64,000 nucleotides of DNA from Streptomyces sp. F001. GTDB taxonomy: Bacteria > Actinomycetota > Actinomycetes > Streptomycetales > Streptomycetaceae. The position numbers were made by a program, and so were the translations under genes. A model generated the notes under the pieces. That model saw only the letters and a program-made list of their open reading frames with translations, was not told the origin of the DNA and made no database searches. The DNA lies in NCBI RefSeq assembly GCF_004187715.1, contig NZ_QZWF01000002.1, positions 558,001 through 622,000 of the forward strand, written 5' to 3'. Below, one piece after another: positions 26,741 to 35,799 of the stretch (its first letter is position 1; the number at the start of each line of letters is the position of its first letter).

Positions 26741-27787
26741 GTGGAACGCGTCGTCCAATTCACCGGCCCTCGCCAGGTGGAGGTAGCCGAGCAGGTCAGA
26801 GCCGATCTCCCCCCCGGCCATCTGAGAATCCGCACCCGCTACTCGGGCATCTCGGCGGGCACCGAGCTCACCGCCTACCGCGGCACCAACCCTTACCTGA
26901 CGCGTACCTGGGACGCCGAGGCACGGCTGTTCCGCGAGGGCTCGGCCGGCATCGCCTACCCCGTGGCCGGCTGGGGCTACTCCGAGGTGGGAGAAGTCAC
27001 AGAGGTGTCGCCGGAGCTGACGGGTACCGCCGGCCTGCCGGCCGTCGGCGACCTGGTGTGGGGCATCTGGGGACACCGCAGCGAGGGCATCGTCCCCGCG
27101 GAACGCATGATCGGCCATACCCTGCCGACCGGCCTGGAGCCCCTCGCCGGGGCCTTCGCCCGAGTGGGAGCCATCGCCTACAACGCGGTGCTCGCCGGTG
27201 ACATCCACGTCGGCGAAGACGTCGTAGTTTTTGGCCAGGGCGTCATCGGGCTGCTGACCACCCGGCTCGCCCAGCTCAACGGCGGCCGCGTCACCGCCGT
27301 CGACGCCCTCGACGGCCGTCTCGACACGGCAAAGCAGTACGGCGCCCACCGCACCCTCAACGCCCGGTCCGACTCCGTCGCCGAGCGCATCCGCGAAGCC
27401 ACCGAGAGCAGGGGCGCCGACCTCGCCATCGAGATCAGCGGCGCCTACCCCGCCCTGCACGAAGCACTGCGCTCGGTCGCCGTCGGCGGCCGCGTGGTGG
27501 CGTCCGGCTTCTACCAGGGCGACGGCATCGGCCTGCGCCTGGGCGACGAGTTCCACCACAACCGCGTCCAGCTCATCTGCTCGCAGATCGGCGGGGTGCC
27601 CCCGCAGCTGTCCGGCCGCTGGAGCGTCGAGCGTCTCCAGCAGACCTTCCTGCGGCTGGTGGCGGAAGGCCAGGTCGACGTGGCGTCGCTGGTCAGCCAT
27701 GTCGTACCGGCTGCGGACGCCGCCGATGCCTACCTGCTGCTGGACGAACGCCCTGGTGACGCCCTCCAGGTCGTCCTGGAATTCTGA
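26741..27787 (+). CDS. Zinc-type alcohol/sugar dehydrogenase (MDR superfamily)
   Basis: 348 residues. The MDR fold has a GroES-like N-terminal half (SGISAGTELTAYRGTNPY) and a Rossmann half (VVVFGQGVIGLLTTRLAQLNGG, VDALDGRLDTAKQYGAHRTL). It lacks the usual catalytic CGTD/GHE zinc ligands, as in the bchC/threonine-dehydrogenase-like subgroup found beside sugar isomerases. GGAG at 26731 precedes the GTG at 26741. It is the first gene of the plus-strand operon, 10 bases from the isomerase gene. Confidence 0.85.
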   Translation: MERVVQFTGPRQVEVAEQVRADLPPGHLRIRTRYSGISAGTELTAYRGTNPYLTRTWDAEARLFREGSAGIAYPVAGWGYSEVGEVTEVSPELTGTAGLPAVGDLVWGIWGHRSEGIVPAERMIGHTLPTGLEPLAGAFARVGAIAYNAVLAGDIHVGEDVVVFGQGVIGLLTTRLAQLNGGRVTAVDALDGRLDTAKQYGAHRTLNARSDSVAERIREATESRGADLAIEISGAYPALHEALRSVAVGGRVVASGFYQGDGIGLRLGDEFHHNRVQLICSQIGGVPPQLSGRWSVERLQQTFLRLVAEGQVDVASLVSHVVPAADAADAYLLLDERPGDALQVVLEF

Positions 27788-27797
27788 AAGGCCCCCG

Positions 27798-28598
27798 ATG
27801 CTCAAGACCGCCGCACAAGAACAACTCCTGCCCGGCAAGAGCCTGCAGGAGAAGTGGGAGTTCGCCCAGAACGCCGGCTACGACGCCATCGAACTGAGGG
27901 CCAAGGGCGACTTCCACTTCGCCTCGCGTCTGCCCGAGCTCAAGCAGGCACTCAAGGACGGCGTGGTCATGCCGACCGTGTGCGTGGAGATGCTGCACTT
28001 CTTCGGCGCGTTCGACGACGAACTGCGCCGCGACGCACTCGCCCAGATGAAGTCGCAGCTCACCGTGATCGCGGAGATCGGTGGCCTGGGCGCCCAGACA
28101 CCCGCCTCCTACGGGATGTTCTCGCGCCGCCTTCCCCCCTTCGAACCGCCCCGCACCGAGGAACAGGACCGCGAGGTACTGCTCTCCGGGCTGGCCGAAC
28201 TGGGCGAACACGCCCGCAAGGAAGGCGTCACCCTCTTCCTCGAGCCGCTCAACCGCTACGAGGACCACATGGTCAACCGCCTGGAGCAGGCCGCCGACCT
28301 GATCCGCGAGACTGGACTCGACTCCATCAAGATCGGTATCGACAGCTACCACATGAACATCGAGGAGAGCGACCCGGCTGCCTCGATCCTGGCGAACGCC
28401 GACTACATCGGGCACGCCCAGGTGTCGGACTCCAACCGCTTCCAGCCCGGCGCGGGACACCTCGACTGGCCCGCCTGGCTGGGAGCCCTGCACACCATCG
28501 GCTACGACGGCTATCTGGCCGCGGAATGCCGGCTGACCGGCGATCCCGTCGACGCCGTCCGCTCCATCCCCGCCTTCCTGCAGAGGTCCGGCGCGTGA
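27798..28598 (+). CDS. Xylose-isomerase-like TIM-barrel sugar isomerase/epimerase
   Basis: 266 residues, AP_endonuc_2 fold: QNAGYDAIELRAKG, TLFLEPLNRYEDHMVNRLEQ, KIGIDSYHMNIEESDP, YIGHAQVSDSNRFQPGAGHLD and YLAAECRL supply the metal-binding Glu, Asp, His and Glu residues. It isomerises or epimerises a keto or aldo sugar. The ATG at 27798 has GAAAGG upstream. Its stop overlaps the following GTG as GTGA, so the two are coupled. Confidence 0.87.
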   Translation: MLKTAAQEQLLPGKSLQEKWEFAQNAGYDAIELRAKGDFHFASRLPELKQALKDGVVMPTVCVEMLHFFGAFDDELRRDALAQMKSQLTVIAEIGGLGAQTPASYGMFSRRLPPFEPPRTEEQDREVLLSGLAELGEHARKEGVTLFLEPLNRYEDHMVNRLEQAADLIRETGLDSIKIGIDSYHMNIEESDPAASILANADYIGHAQVSDSNRFQPGAGHLDWPAWLGALHTIGYDGYLAAECRLTGDPVDAVRSIPAFLQRSGA

Positions 28599-29947
28599 GG
28601 GAAGTTCTGGACCGGCCCGTGCCCACCGCCGCCGCAGACCTGACCCTGCGGCGCGGTGCGGCGCGGGTCCTCATCACCAACTGGACCGGCACCTCCACCG
28701 TCCCCTCCCGCACGCTCTACCCGCACCAGTGGAGCTGGGACTCCGCCTTCATCGCCATCGGTCTGCGGCACCTGTCCGTGCGCCGCGCGCAGCGTGAACT
28801 CGAGGCGCTGCTGGCAGGCCAGTGGGCGGACGGCCGTATCCCGCACATCGTCTTCAATCCCGACCTGCCGTACGGCGCCTACTTCCCCAGCCCCGATTTC
28901 TGGCAGTCTTCGCGCGCGGGCCGGAACGCCGGAGCACCGGAGGCCGCCGAGACGTCGGGAATCGTGCAGCCGCCCGTCCACGCCCTCGCAGCCTGGCTCG
29001 TCCATCGGGCCGACACCGCGGAATCCCGGCGCCGTGAGTTCCTCACCCGTCTCTACCCGCAGCTCGCCGCCTGGCACCGCTACCTGATGACCCGGCGCGA
29101 CCTGGCAGGCGCCGGCCTGGCAGCGGTCGTACACCCGTGGGAGCCGGGCATGGACAACAGCCCCTGCTGGGACAGGCCTCTGAGCCGCATCACCCCCGCC
29201 GCACCCGACACCTTCCACCGTGCGGACCTCAACCACGGTCACCCCGCCGACCGGCCCACCGACCTCGACTACGGCCGCTATGTCCACCTGGCCGCCGACT
29301 ACCGCAGCGCCGGTTACGACGATGCCGTTCCCCACCAATTCGCCGTCGAGGACCCCTGCTTCAACGCCCTTCTGATCGTCAGCGAGCTGGCCCTCGCCCG
29401 GATCGCCGACCAGGTGGGCGCCGACCCCGGACTCCACTCGGCACGCGCCGCCGACCTCACCCGCACCCTGGTGGCGCGGCTGTGGGACGAGGACACGGGA
29501 CTGTTCCTCGCACGTGACCTGGTGGACGACCGGCTGATCCCGGAACTCAGCGTGGCCGGACTCATTCCCCTCCTCGTCCCCGACCTGCCGGAACCCGTTG
29601 TCGAGCGGCTGATCCAGACCCTGGACGGACCGCACTTCCATACCAAGTCCACAGCCCTGGTTCCCAGTTATGACCTCGACGGGCACGCCTTCGACAGCAC
29701 CCGCTACTGGCGCGGCCCGGCCTGGTTCAACACCGCCTGGCTGATCGAACGCGGTCTGCGTGCCCACGGCCGCGACACCCGGGCGGACCGCCTCCGCGAC
29801 GCCATCCTCACCACGGCGGGCAACTCACAGTTCGCCGAGTACGTCGACCCGACCACCGGCGCCGGCCGCGGCACCCGCAACTTCTCCTGGACCGCCGCCC
29901 TCACCCTCGATCTGCTGTGCGCCGACGACAAGGAGCCACCGCTATGA
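28595..29947 (+). CDS. GH63/trehalase-like (MGH1-type) glycoside hydrolase
   Basis: 450 residues forming an (alpha/alpha)6 barrel. YPHQWSWDSAFIAIGLRHLS near residue 45, GIVQPPVHALAAW, AVVHPWEPGMDNSPCWD, HQFAVEDPCFNALLI and YWRGPAWFNTAWLIERGL are hallmark segments; the aspartate of WSWDS and a glutamate in the C-terminal part would act as acid and base. It cleaves a glycosidic bond in a compound that is probably imported by the divergent ABC system. No signal peptide, so it works in the cytoplasm. GTG start, coupled on both sides. Confidence 0.85.
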   Translation: MREVLDRPVPTAAADLTLRRGAARVLITNWTGTSTVPSRTLYPHQWSWDSAFIAIGLRHLSVRRAQRELEALLAGQWADGRIPHIVFNPDLPYGAYFPSPDFWQSSRAGRNAGAPEAAETSGIVQPPVHALAAWLVHRADTAESRRREFLTRLYPQLAAWHRYLMTRRDLAGAGLAAVVHPWEPGMDNSPCWDRPLSRITPAAPDTFHRADLNHGHPADRPTDLDYGRYVHLAADYRSAGYDDAVPHQFAVEDPCFNALLIVSELALARIADQVGADPGLHSARAADLTRTLVARLWDEDTGLFLARDLVDDRLIPELSVAGLIPLLVPDLPEPVVERLIQTLDGPHFHTKSTALVPSYDLDGHAFDSTRYWRGPAWFNTAWLIERGLRAHGRDTRADRLRDAILTTAGNSQFAEYVDPTTGAGRGTRNFSWTAALTLDLLCADDKEPPL

Positions 29948-31869
29948 CCGGGGCCGCCCACCGCGTCCAACTCGTGCGGGACGCCACCTTCGCCATCCTG
30001 AACAACGACGGCAGCGTGACCGGTGCCCGCGGCGCCACCCCGGACGGACTCTTCGTACGGGACGCCCGGCACCTCAGCCACTGGCAACTCACCGTCGACG
30101 GCGACACCCCAGGCGTCCTGGTGCCCTCCGTCGCACAGCCGGACGGCACCGCAGAGTGCGTCCTCACACCGGCGGGCACGCGCGACGAACCACCCGCCTA
30201 CACGGTCTTTCGTCGCCAGGCCGTCATGGCAGGCGGCTTCACCGAGCACCTGCGCCTGGTCAGCAACCGTCCCGATCCGGTGACCGCGCAGGTCGAGGTC
30301 ACCGTGGACGCCGATTTCGCCGATCTGTTCGAGCTGCGGGCCGACAACCGCCACTATCCGAAGCCGGACAGCGTCCACCAGGCCCACATCACCGCGGACG
30401 GTGCGCAGTTCGACTACCGGCGCGCGGACTGGCACTCACGCACCACCGTCACCAGCAGCCCCCGACCGGATGCCGTGCGCGCCGACGAAGCGGACGCCGA
30501 CCGGAGCACACACCGGATGCTGTGGACCCTGCCCCTCGCACCGCACGGCGAGGCCGAACTCCGGCTGAGCGTCGAGGCCCGTCCGCACGGAGCGCCCGAT
30601 CCCGCCGCCGGCGCGGCCGTCACCACTCACGCCGCCCCACTGCCCGCCGACACGGACCAGACCCTTGCACAGGCATGCGAACAGGGCCTGGCCGACCTCG
30701 ATCTGCTCACCATCCCCGCAACCGGCGCAGACGGCGAACAGGTCAGCGTGCCCGCAGCAGGCATCCCCTGGTTCCTCACCCTCTTCGGCCGGGATTCGCT
30801 GCTCACCTCCTACTTCCTCCTGCCGTACCGGCCGACGGCAGCGGCCGGGACTCTCAGCGCCCTCGCCGCAACCCAGGGCCGGCGACACGACGCCTTCAGC
30901 GGTGAACAACCCGGACGCATCGTCCACGAGATACGGCACGGCGAACTCGCCCACTTCCGTCAGATTCCCTACGGCCGCTACTACGGCGCGGTCGACGCCA
31001 CACCTCTCTTCCTCGTCCTGCTGCACGCCCACTACGAGACGACCCAGGACCCCGCCCTCGCCGTCCGGCTCGAACAGCACGCCCGGTCGGCAGTCGACTG
31101 GATGCTCGACGACGGCGGACTGACCAAGCACGGATACCTCGTCTACACGCCCGACCCCAACGGGTTGGTCAACCAGAACTGGAAGGACTCGGCGGGCGCC
31201 GTCTGCTTCAGCGACGGAACCCAGGCAAAGGGCCCCATCGCCGTCTCGGAGGCACAGGGTTACGCCTACGACGCGCTCCTGCGCACCGCCCACCTGGCAC
31301 AGGAGGTCTGGCACGACGAGCCCTACGCCGAGCAGTTGCGCCGATACGCCACCGACTTGCGATCACGGTTCACCGAGGACTTCTGGATGGCCGAGGCCGA
31401 CTTCCCCGCCCTGGCCCTCGACGGCGACGGCCGGCAGGTGGACGCGCTGGCCTCGGACGCCGGGCATCTGCTCTGGTCGGGCATCCTCGACGAGCAGCAC
31501 GCCCGACGTGTCGGCCGACGACTGCTGCAGCCGGACTTCTTCTCGGGCTGGGCCATCCGCACCCTCGCAGCGGGACAGAAGCCCTACCACCCGCTCTCCT
31601 ATCACCGAGGCAGCGCCTGGCCCCACGACAACGCCGTCATCGCCCTCGGCCTTGCCCGCAACGGGCTGCACGACGAAGTACGCACCGTGGCGGAAGGGCT
31701 GATCGCGGCGGCAGCGCAGCACGGATACCGGCTGCCCGAGGTCCTGGCCGGCTACGACCGTTCACGCTCCGCAAACCCGGTTCCCTACCCGCACGCCTGC
31801 TCGCCACAGGCATGGGCGGCAGCGACTCCGCTGGCCTTGCTCACCGCCTTGGGGCTGCGGACGGATTGA
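29944..31869 (+). CDS. Glycogen-debranching-type amylo-alpha-1,6-glucosidase family protein
   Basis: 641 residues. The N-terminal beta domain (about 1-230; GLFVRDARHLSHWQLTVDGD) is that of bacterial debranching-enzyme N-terminal modules. The C-terminal alpha toroid (about 250-620; GIPWFLTLFGRDSLLTSYF, QNWKDSAGAVCFSDGTQAKG, QGYAYDALL, SYHRGSAWPHDNAVIALGL) is GH15/GH63-like, with D in GRDS and E/D residues near the tunnel. Cytoplasmic. The ATG at 29944 overlaps the preceding stop by ATGA. Last gene of the plus-strand operon. The substrate could be an unusual alpha-glucoside rather than glycogen. Confidence 0.85.
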   Translation: MTGAAHRVQLVRDATFAILNNDGSVTGARGATPDGLFVRDARHLSHWQLTVDGDTPGVLVPSVAQPDGTAECVLTPAGTRDEPPAYTVFRRQAVMAGGFTEHLRLVSNRPDPVTAQVEVTVDADFADLFELRADNRHYPKPDSVHQAHITADGAQFDYRRADWHSRTTVTSSPRPDAVRADEADADRSTHRMLWTLPLAPHGEAELRLSVEARPHGAPDPAAGAAVTTHAAPLPADTDQTLAQACEQGLADLDLLTIPATGADGEQVSVPAAGIPWFLTLFGRDSLLTSYFLLPYRPTAAAGTLSALAATQGRRHDAFSGEQPGRIVHEIRHGELAHFRQIPYGRYYGAVDATPLFLVLLHAHYETTQDPALAVRLEQHARSAVDWMLDDGGLTKHGYLVYTPDPNGLVNQNWKDSAGAVCFSDGTQAKGPIAVSEAQGYAYDALLRTAHLAQEVWHDEPYAEQLRRYATDLRSRFTEDFWMAEADFPALALDGDGRQVDALASDAGHLLWSGILDEQHARRVGRRLLQPDFFSGWAIRTLAAGQKPYHPLSYHRGSAWPHDNAVIALGLARNGLHDEVRTVAEGLIAAAAQHGYRLPEVLAGYDRSRSANPVPYPHACSPQAWAAATPLALLTALGLRTD

Positions 31870-31879
31870 TCGGAGATCG

Positions 31880-32184
31880 GACACCGACGGAAATCCGGGC
31901 CCGCACGGCGGGGCAGGCCGACGAGGCGGGAAGTCCGGGCGACCCGCGAGGGGTGCTGGTCAGCCATCGGTCGATGCGGATGATGCCGATCGCGGTGGCG
32001 GCGAGGACGTGGCCGAGACGGGTTGCGGTAGCGGGACGCGGTGGAGGCCGGTGACGCACACGGCCTGGGAGATCGTGCGTTCGGCCCCGGCTCGGATCGT
32101 ATAGCGGTCCTTCCACTCGTCGGTGTCCTGGGCTCGGCAGACGGATTCAAGGGCTTCGTAGCGGTCGCGAGGCAGGAAGGTCAG
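31880..32184 (-). pseudogene. IS1182-type transposase, 3' remnant
   Basis: Two frames carry its C-terminus: LTFLPRDRYEALESVCRAQD, TDEWKDRYTIRAGAERTISQ, then in another frame TRLGHVLAATAIGIIRIDRW. This matches the end of IS1182-family DDE transposases (TRAGVEGTI-like motif and HVL.ATA.N..R). A frameshift lies near 32075 and the first three quarters are absent. Its left end touches the glucosidase stop and its right end truncates the acetoacetyl-CoA synthetase gene. Confidence 0.65.
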
Positions 32185-32185
32185 G

Positions 32186-33209
32186 CCCGGCGAAGCCGGA
32201 GACGACGTCCGTGCCACCGCTCGTGGAGGCCACCTGGACGCCCGGGCCCACGTGGTCGCGGACCCAGGGGTACGCGGAGGCGGGCAGAGCCGAGCCGGTA
32301 CAGCCGACGATGCGGACGGCCGACAGGTCGTGCACGGAGGGCTCGATGCCCGGCTTGGCCATGGCCGGCAGGTACTGGGGGCTGGTGCCGAAGACGGTGA
32401 CCTTGTGGCGGGCCGCCAGCTCCCACAGGATGTCCGGACGGGCGAGCGGCGCCGGGCTGCCGTCGTAGGTGCAGGTGGTGGCGCCGGTCAGCAGGGTGGA
32501 GACGACCGGGTTCCACATCATCCAGTGCGTGGTGGTGTACCACAGCAGGCGGTCCCCGACGCCCAGGTCGCAGTGCAGGCCGAGGATCTTGAGGTGTTCG
32601 AGAAGAACCCCGCCGTGCCCGTGCACGATGCCCTTGGGTACGCCAGTGGTGCCGGAGGAGATGACGACCCACAGCGGGTGGTCGAACGGCACCGGGGCGA
32701 TGGTGAGGTACTCGGTGCGGCCGGCCGCGTCCTCCCAGGGAACCGCCAGCCCCGCGTGCCCGTCCTCGGACCACCCGAAGCCCACGTGGTCCACGAGCAC
32801 CGTGCCCTTCAAGGACGGCAGGGCACAGGCCAGTTCGCGGGAGGCAGTGCGGCGGTCGTGCGTGGTGCCGTTGAAGAGGTAGCCGTCCGCGGTGATGAGC
32901 ACGGTCGGTTCGAGCTGGGCGAAGCGGTCGGCGGCGGCCTTGGGTGCGTAGTCCTGGCCGCACACCGACCACACCGCGCCCAGGCTGGCGGTGGCGAGGA
33001 AGGCGATGACGGCGTGGGGGGTGTTGGGCAGATAGCCGACCACCCGGTCACCCCTGCCGACGCCCAGGTCGCGCAGAGTGGCAGCGACGGAGGCGACCTG
33101 GGCGCGCAGCTGCCGACGGGCGAAGTCCGCCATGCGGCTATGGGCGGCCGTGTGCGGGTCGGGAGTGAAGAAGGGGTTCCGGATACGGCGTGGGATGCGA
33201 AATGGTCAT
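32186..33209 (-). pseudogene. Truncated acetoacetyl-CoA synthetase gene
   Basis: The fragment contains GDRVVGYLPNTPHAVIAFLA, the adenylate P-loop VVISSGTTGVPKGIVHGHGG, and THWMMWNPVVSTLL. It has three lesions. A frameshift near 33170 separates MTISHPTPYPEPL from FTPDPHTAAHSRMADFARR. About 90 residues are missing between MADFARRQ and LRAQVASV. The C-terminal half ends at STSGGTDVVSGFAG, where the IS1182 remnant begins. Intact enzymes have about 650 residues and make acetoacetyl-CoA. Its ATG overlaps the monooxygenase stop (ATGA), so it was once the last gene of that operon. Confidence 0.75.
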
Positions 33210-34828
33210 GGTGTGGTGCTCCTCGGCGGGGGGATGGGCCGGGCGTCGTCGGGGCGGTGGGCCGTGTGCAGCAGGGGAGCCCAGGCGGCGGTGTCCGTGA
33301 AGTCGCCGGTGCCGGCCGGGACGGTGTCGAGGACGACGCGGTCGGGGCGCAGCAGGGCGGCGTCCGCCCGGCCGGCTGCCAGCCAGGCGGCCAGGGTGCC
33401 GTCGTCGTCCAGGTCGTCGATGCGGATCGTGGGTGCGCCCAGTGCCGTGGCCATGGCGGTCGTCCGCGCGCTGGGCGGGACGGCGGTCAGGACGGTGAAG
33501 GAGTCGCCGAGAACGTCGTCGAGGCGCACCCGCCTGCCGTCGCGCAGTACCCAGGGCTGCGGGCAGAAGGTGCCGGCGAGTGCGCGGCCGGCCAGCCGGG
33601 GGCGGCGCCGTACCAGCGGGCCGGCGGTCAGGGCGGGGCTGAGGTCGCGGCTCACCGCGGCGGTCACGCCGGGGATGCGGCAGGCTGCGCCCACGAGGGC
33701 CCGGCGGATCGCCGCGGCGCGGTCCTGTCCGCCGGTCATGGCCCAGCCGACGGCGACCGCGATGCGGATCACGTGACGGGCGTGCGGCTTGCGCTCGCGC
33801 TCGTAGGTGTCCAGCAGCCCGTCGTGTGCGCCCTGCTGGAGAACACGGGCGAGTTTCCAGGTCAGGTTGTGGGCGTCGCGCAGGCCCGCGCACAGACCCT
33901 GCCCGACGAAGGGCGGGGTGAGGTGGGCGGCGTCGCCCAGCAGGAAGACACGACCTTGGCGCCACCGGTCGGCGAGGCGGGCCCGGAAGGTGTACTGCGC
34001 CTGTCGGATCACCTCGAAGTCGTCGCCCGGCGTAGCGGCGGACGGCAGGTCGACCCAGGGGGCGACCAGCTCGCGCAGGCGCTCCCACCCTGCCGGGCCG
34101 TCCAGCTTCTCGCCGTCGGCCAGCCGGAACTCCCAGCGGTAGCGGTCCTCGCCGATCCGCATGAACGTCGCCGGCTGGTGGGGACAGCAGATCTGCTCGG
34201 CGCCCTCCCAGGTGCGCACCCGGCGGCTGGTGCGGACGTCGATGACCCGCCAGCTCTCCTCGAAGTGCAGGTCCTCCCAGACGGCGCCGATGGCGTCGCG
34301 GGTGAGGCTGCCCGCGCCGTCGCAGCCGAGGACGGCATCGGCCCACACGTGCTCCTCCTCGTTGCTGCTGTCGCCCCGGAGGGTGACCCGGACGGGTCCC
34401 GTACCGTCAGTGGGCTGGGTGACGGACACGACCTCCACCCCGCCCCGCAGCTCGCACTCCGGGCGGCGTGCCAGGGCGTCGCGCAGCAGGCGCTCCAGCT
34501 CGGGCTGGTCGAACATGCTGGTCTGCGGAAAGCCGTGGTGTCCCTCCAGGGACCGCGCGAATTCGGCGATCACACGGTGCCGGGCGTCCAGCAGCCGCAG
34601 CCCGCGCGCCGGGCGGGCGAGGGCGGCGAACTCCTCGTGGACACCGACGCTCTGCAGGATCCGGCGGACCTCGTCGTCCACCACAACGGCGCGCGGCAGC
34701 GGGTAGACGTCCCGGTGGCGTTCCAGGACGAGGCTGGGCACGCCGCGCCGGGCGAGCAGGAGGGCGGCCGTGATGCCCACCGGCCCGGCACCGATGATCA
34801 CCACCGGTACCCGCGACACCGCCCTCAC
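33206..34828 (-). CDS. FAD-dependent aromatic hydroxylase (MhpA-like)
   Basis: 540 residues. FAD-binding VVIIGAGPVGITAALLLARRG at the N-terminus, a DG motif (GCDGAGSLTRDAIG) near 160, and RVFLLGDAAHLTPPFVGQGL near 290 define the class A flavin monooxygenases. The C-terminal thioredoxin-like domain is present. Closest resemblance is to 3-(3-hydroxyphenyl)propionate hydroxylases. The GTG at 34828 overlaps the FAA-hydrolase stop as GTGA. With the dioxygenase and hydrolase it forms an aromatic ring-opening route. Confidence 0.87.
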   Translation of the reverse strand: MRAVSRVPVVIIGAGPVGITAALLLARRGVPSLVLERHRDVYPLPRAVVVDDEVRRILQSVGVHEEFAALARPARGLRLLDARHRVIAEFARSLEGHHGFPQTSMFDQPELERLLRDALARRPECELRGGVEVVSVTQPTDGTGPVRVTLRGDSSNEEEHVWADAVLGCDGAGSLTRDAIGAVWEDLHFEESWRVIDVRTSRRVRTWEGAEQICCPHQPATFMRIGEDRYRWEFRLADGEKLDGPAGWERLRELVAPWVDLPSAATPGDDFEVIRQAQYTFRARLADRWRQGRVFLLGDAAHLTPPFVGQGLCAGLRDAHNLTWKLARVLQQGAHDGLLDTYERERKPHARHVIRIAVAVGWAMTGGQDRAAAIRRALVGAACRIPGVTAAVSRDLSPALTAGPLVRRRPRLAGRALAGTFCPQPWVLRDGRRVRLDDVLGDSFTVLTAVPPSARTTAMATALGAPTIRIDDLDDDGTLAAWLAAGRADAALLRPDRVVLDTVPAGTGDFTDTAAWAPLLHTAHRPDDARPIPPPRSTTP

Positions 34829-35799
34829 GTGGCGTCCGCCACGGGGGTGCGCTGCTCGCCGAGGTCGATCCGCCCGTCCGGGGTGGCGATCGTGGCGGTG
34901 ATGACGTCACCGTTGTGCAGGTAACGCGGGTTCCTGGCCTGACTGTTGAAGAACGCCTTCCACCTCACTGCGGGCGGGAGCAGCGCACCGATCTTCGCGA
35001 CCGGCTTGGGCGGGGCCTTCAGGGCCGTGCCGCCGGGCGTGCCGGTCAGCAGCAGGTCACCCGGGTCGAGGGTCTGGAAGCGGGCGAGCAGGGTGAGCGC
35101 CTGCGCGGGCCGTACGATCATGTCGGCGAGCGTGCGGTCCTGGCGCGGTACGCCGTTGACGTTCAGCCGCAGCCGCAGGTTGATCAGGTGGGTGAAGTCC
35201 TCGGGCTCCAGCAGGGCCAGGTAGGGCCCGGTCGGGGTGAAGGTCGGGTAGGACTTGCTCTCGTAGAACTGGGTCTTGGTCAGCTGGACGTCGCGGGCGC
35301 TGACGTCGTTGGTCAGGACCAGCCCGGCGACGTAGCGCGGCAGGTCCCGCTCCTCCACGACCGTGCCGACGGGCAGGGTCGCGCCCATGACGAGGCCGAG
35401 TTCGACCTCGTAGTCGAGGAACTTCACGTGCGCCGGGCGGACGATCGTCTCGTGCGGGCCGCTGACCGAGCCGGACGCCTTGCGGAAGAACGTGGGCGGG
35501 ATGTCGCCGGTGAACCCCGAATCCTTGGCGTGACTGCGGTAGTTGACCATCTGGGCGACCACCCGGCACGGGGTGGTGACCGGGGGCAGCGCCACCAGGC
35601 CGGCGACGGGCGTGCCGCTCTCGCCGGAGGCGGCGGCCTCCTGGATCGCGGCCCGGTCGGCCAGCAGCTCGGCGGTGGTGACGGCCTTGGTGTCGACACG
35701 GACGGCACGGTCGTCCCGGACGACCCACCAGCCTCCCCCACTCTCGGCTTCGCTCGAGCGGGAGGTGCCCCCAGGCGTGCGCAGCACGTTGGTGCTCAT
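34825..35799 (-). CDS. Fumarylacetoacetate hydrolase-family protein
   Basis: 324 residues. The C-terminal FAA-hydrolase fold shows VNYRSHAKDSGF, FLDYEVELGLVMG (metal-binding Glu), GLVLTNDVSARD, TFTPTGPYL and GDLLLTGTPGGTALK. It hydrolyses or hydrates the ring-cleavage product. The ATG at 35799 overlaps the dioxygenase stop. Codons 9-22 (PGGTSRSSEAESGGG) come from a palindromic mini-element and are not part of the family's normal N-terminus. The downstream gene overlaps by GTGA. Confidence 0.87.
   Translation of the reverse strand: MSTNVLRTPGGTSRSSEAESGGGWWVVRDDRAVRVDTKAVTTAELLADRAAIQEAAASGESGTPVAGLVALPPVTTPCRVVAQMVNYRSHAKDSGFTGDIPPTFFRKASGSVSGPHETIVRPAHVKFLDYEVELGLVMGATLPVGTVVEERDLPRYVAGLVLTNDVSARDVQLTKTQFYESKSYPTFTPTGPYLALLEPEDFTHLINLRLRLNVNGVPRQDRTLADMIVRPAQALTLLARFQTLDPGDLLLTGTPGGTALKAPPKPVAKIGALLPPAVRWKAFFNSQARNPRYLHNGDVITATIATPDGRIDLGEQRTPVADAT
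35732..35773. repeat. 42-bp palindromic mini-element inside the FAA-hydrolase gene
   Basis: Contains CTCGAGC and GCCGAG arms around a GAA loop, between GGGGGCACCTCCC and GTGGGGGAGG edges. It is 14 codons long, keeps the frame and adds GGTSRSSEAESGGG to the protein. I recognise this peptide as a recurrent insertion in Streptomyces proteins (from memory, not checked). Confidence 0.6.
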
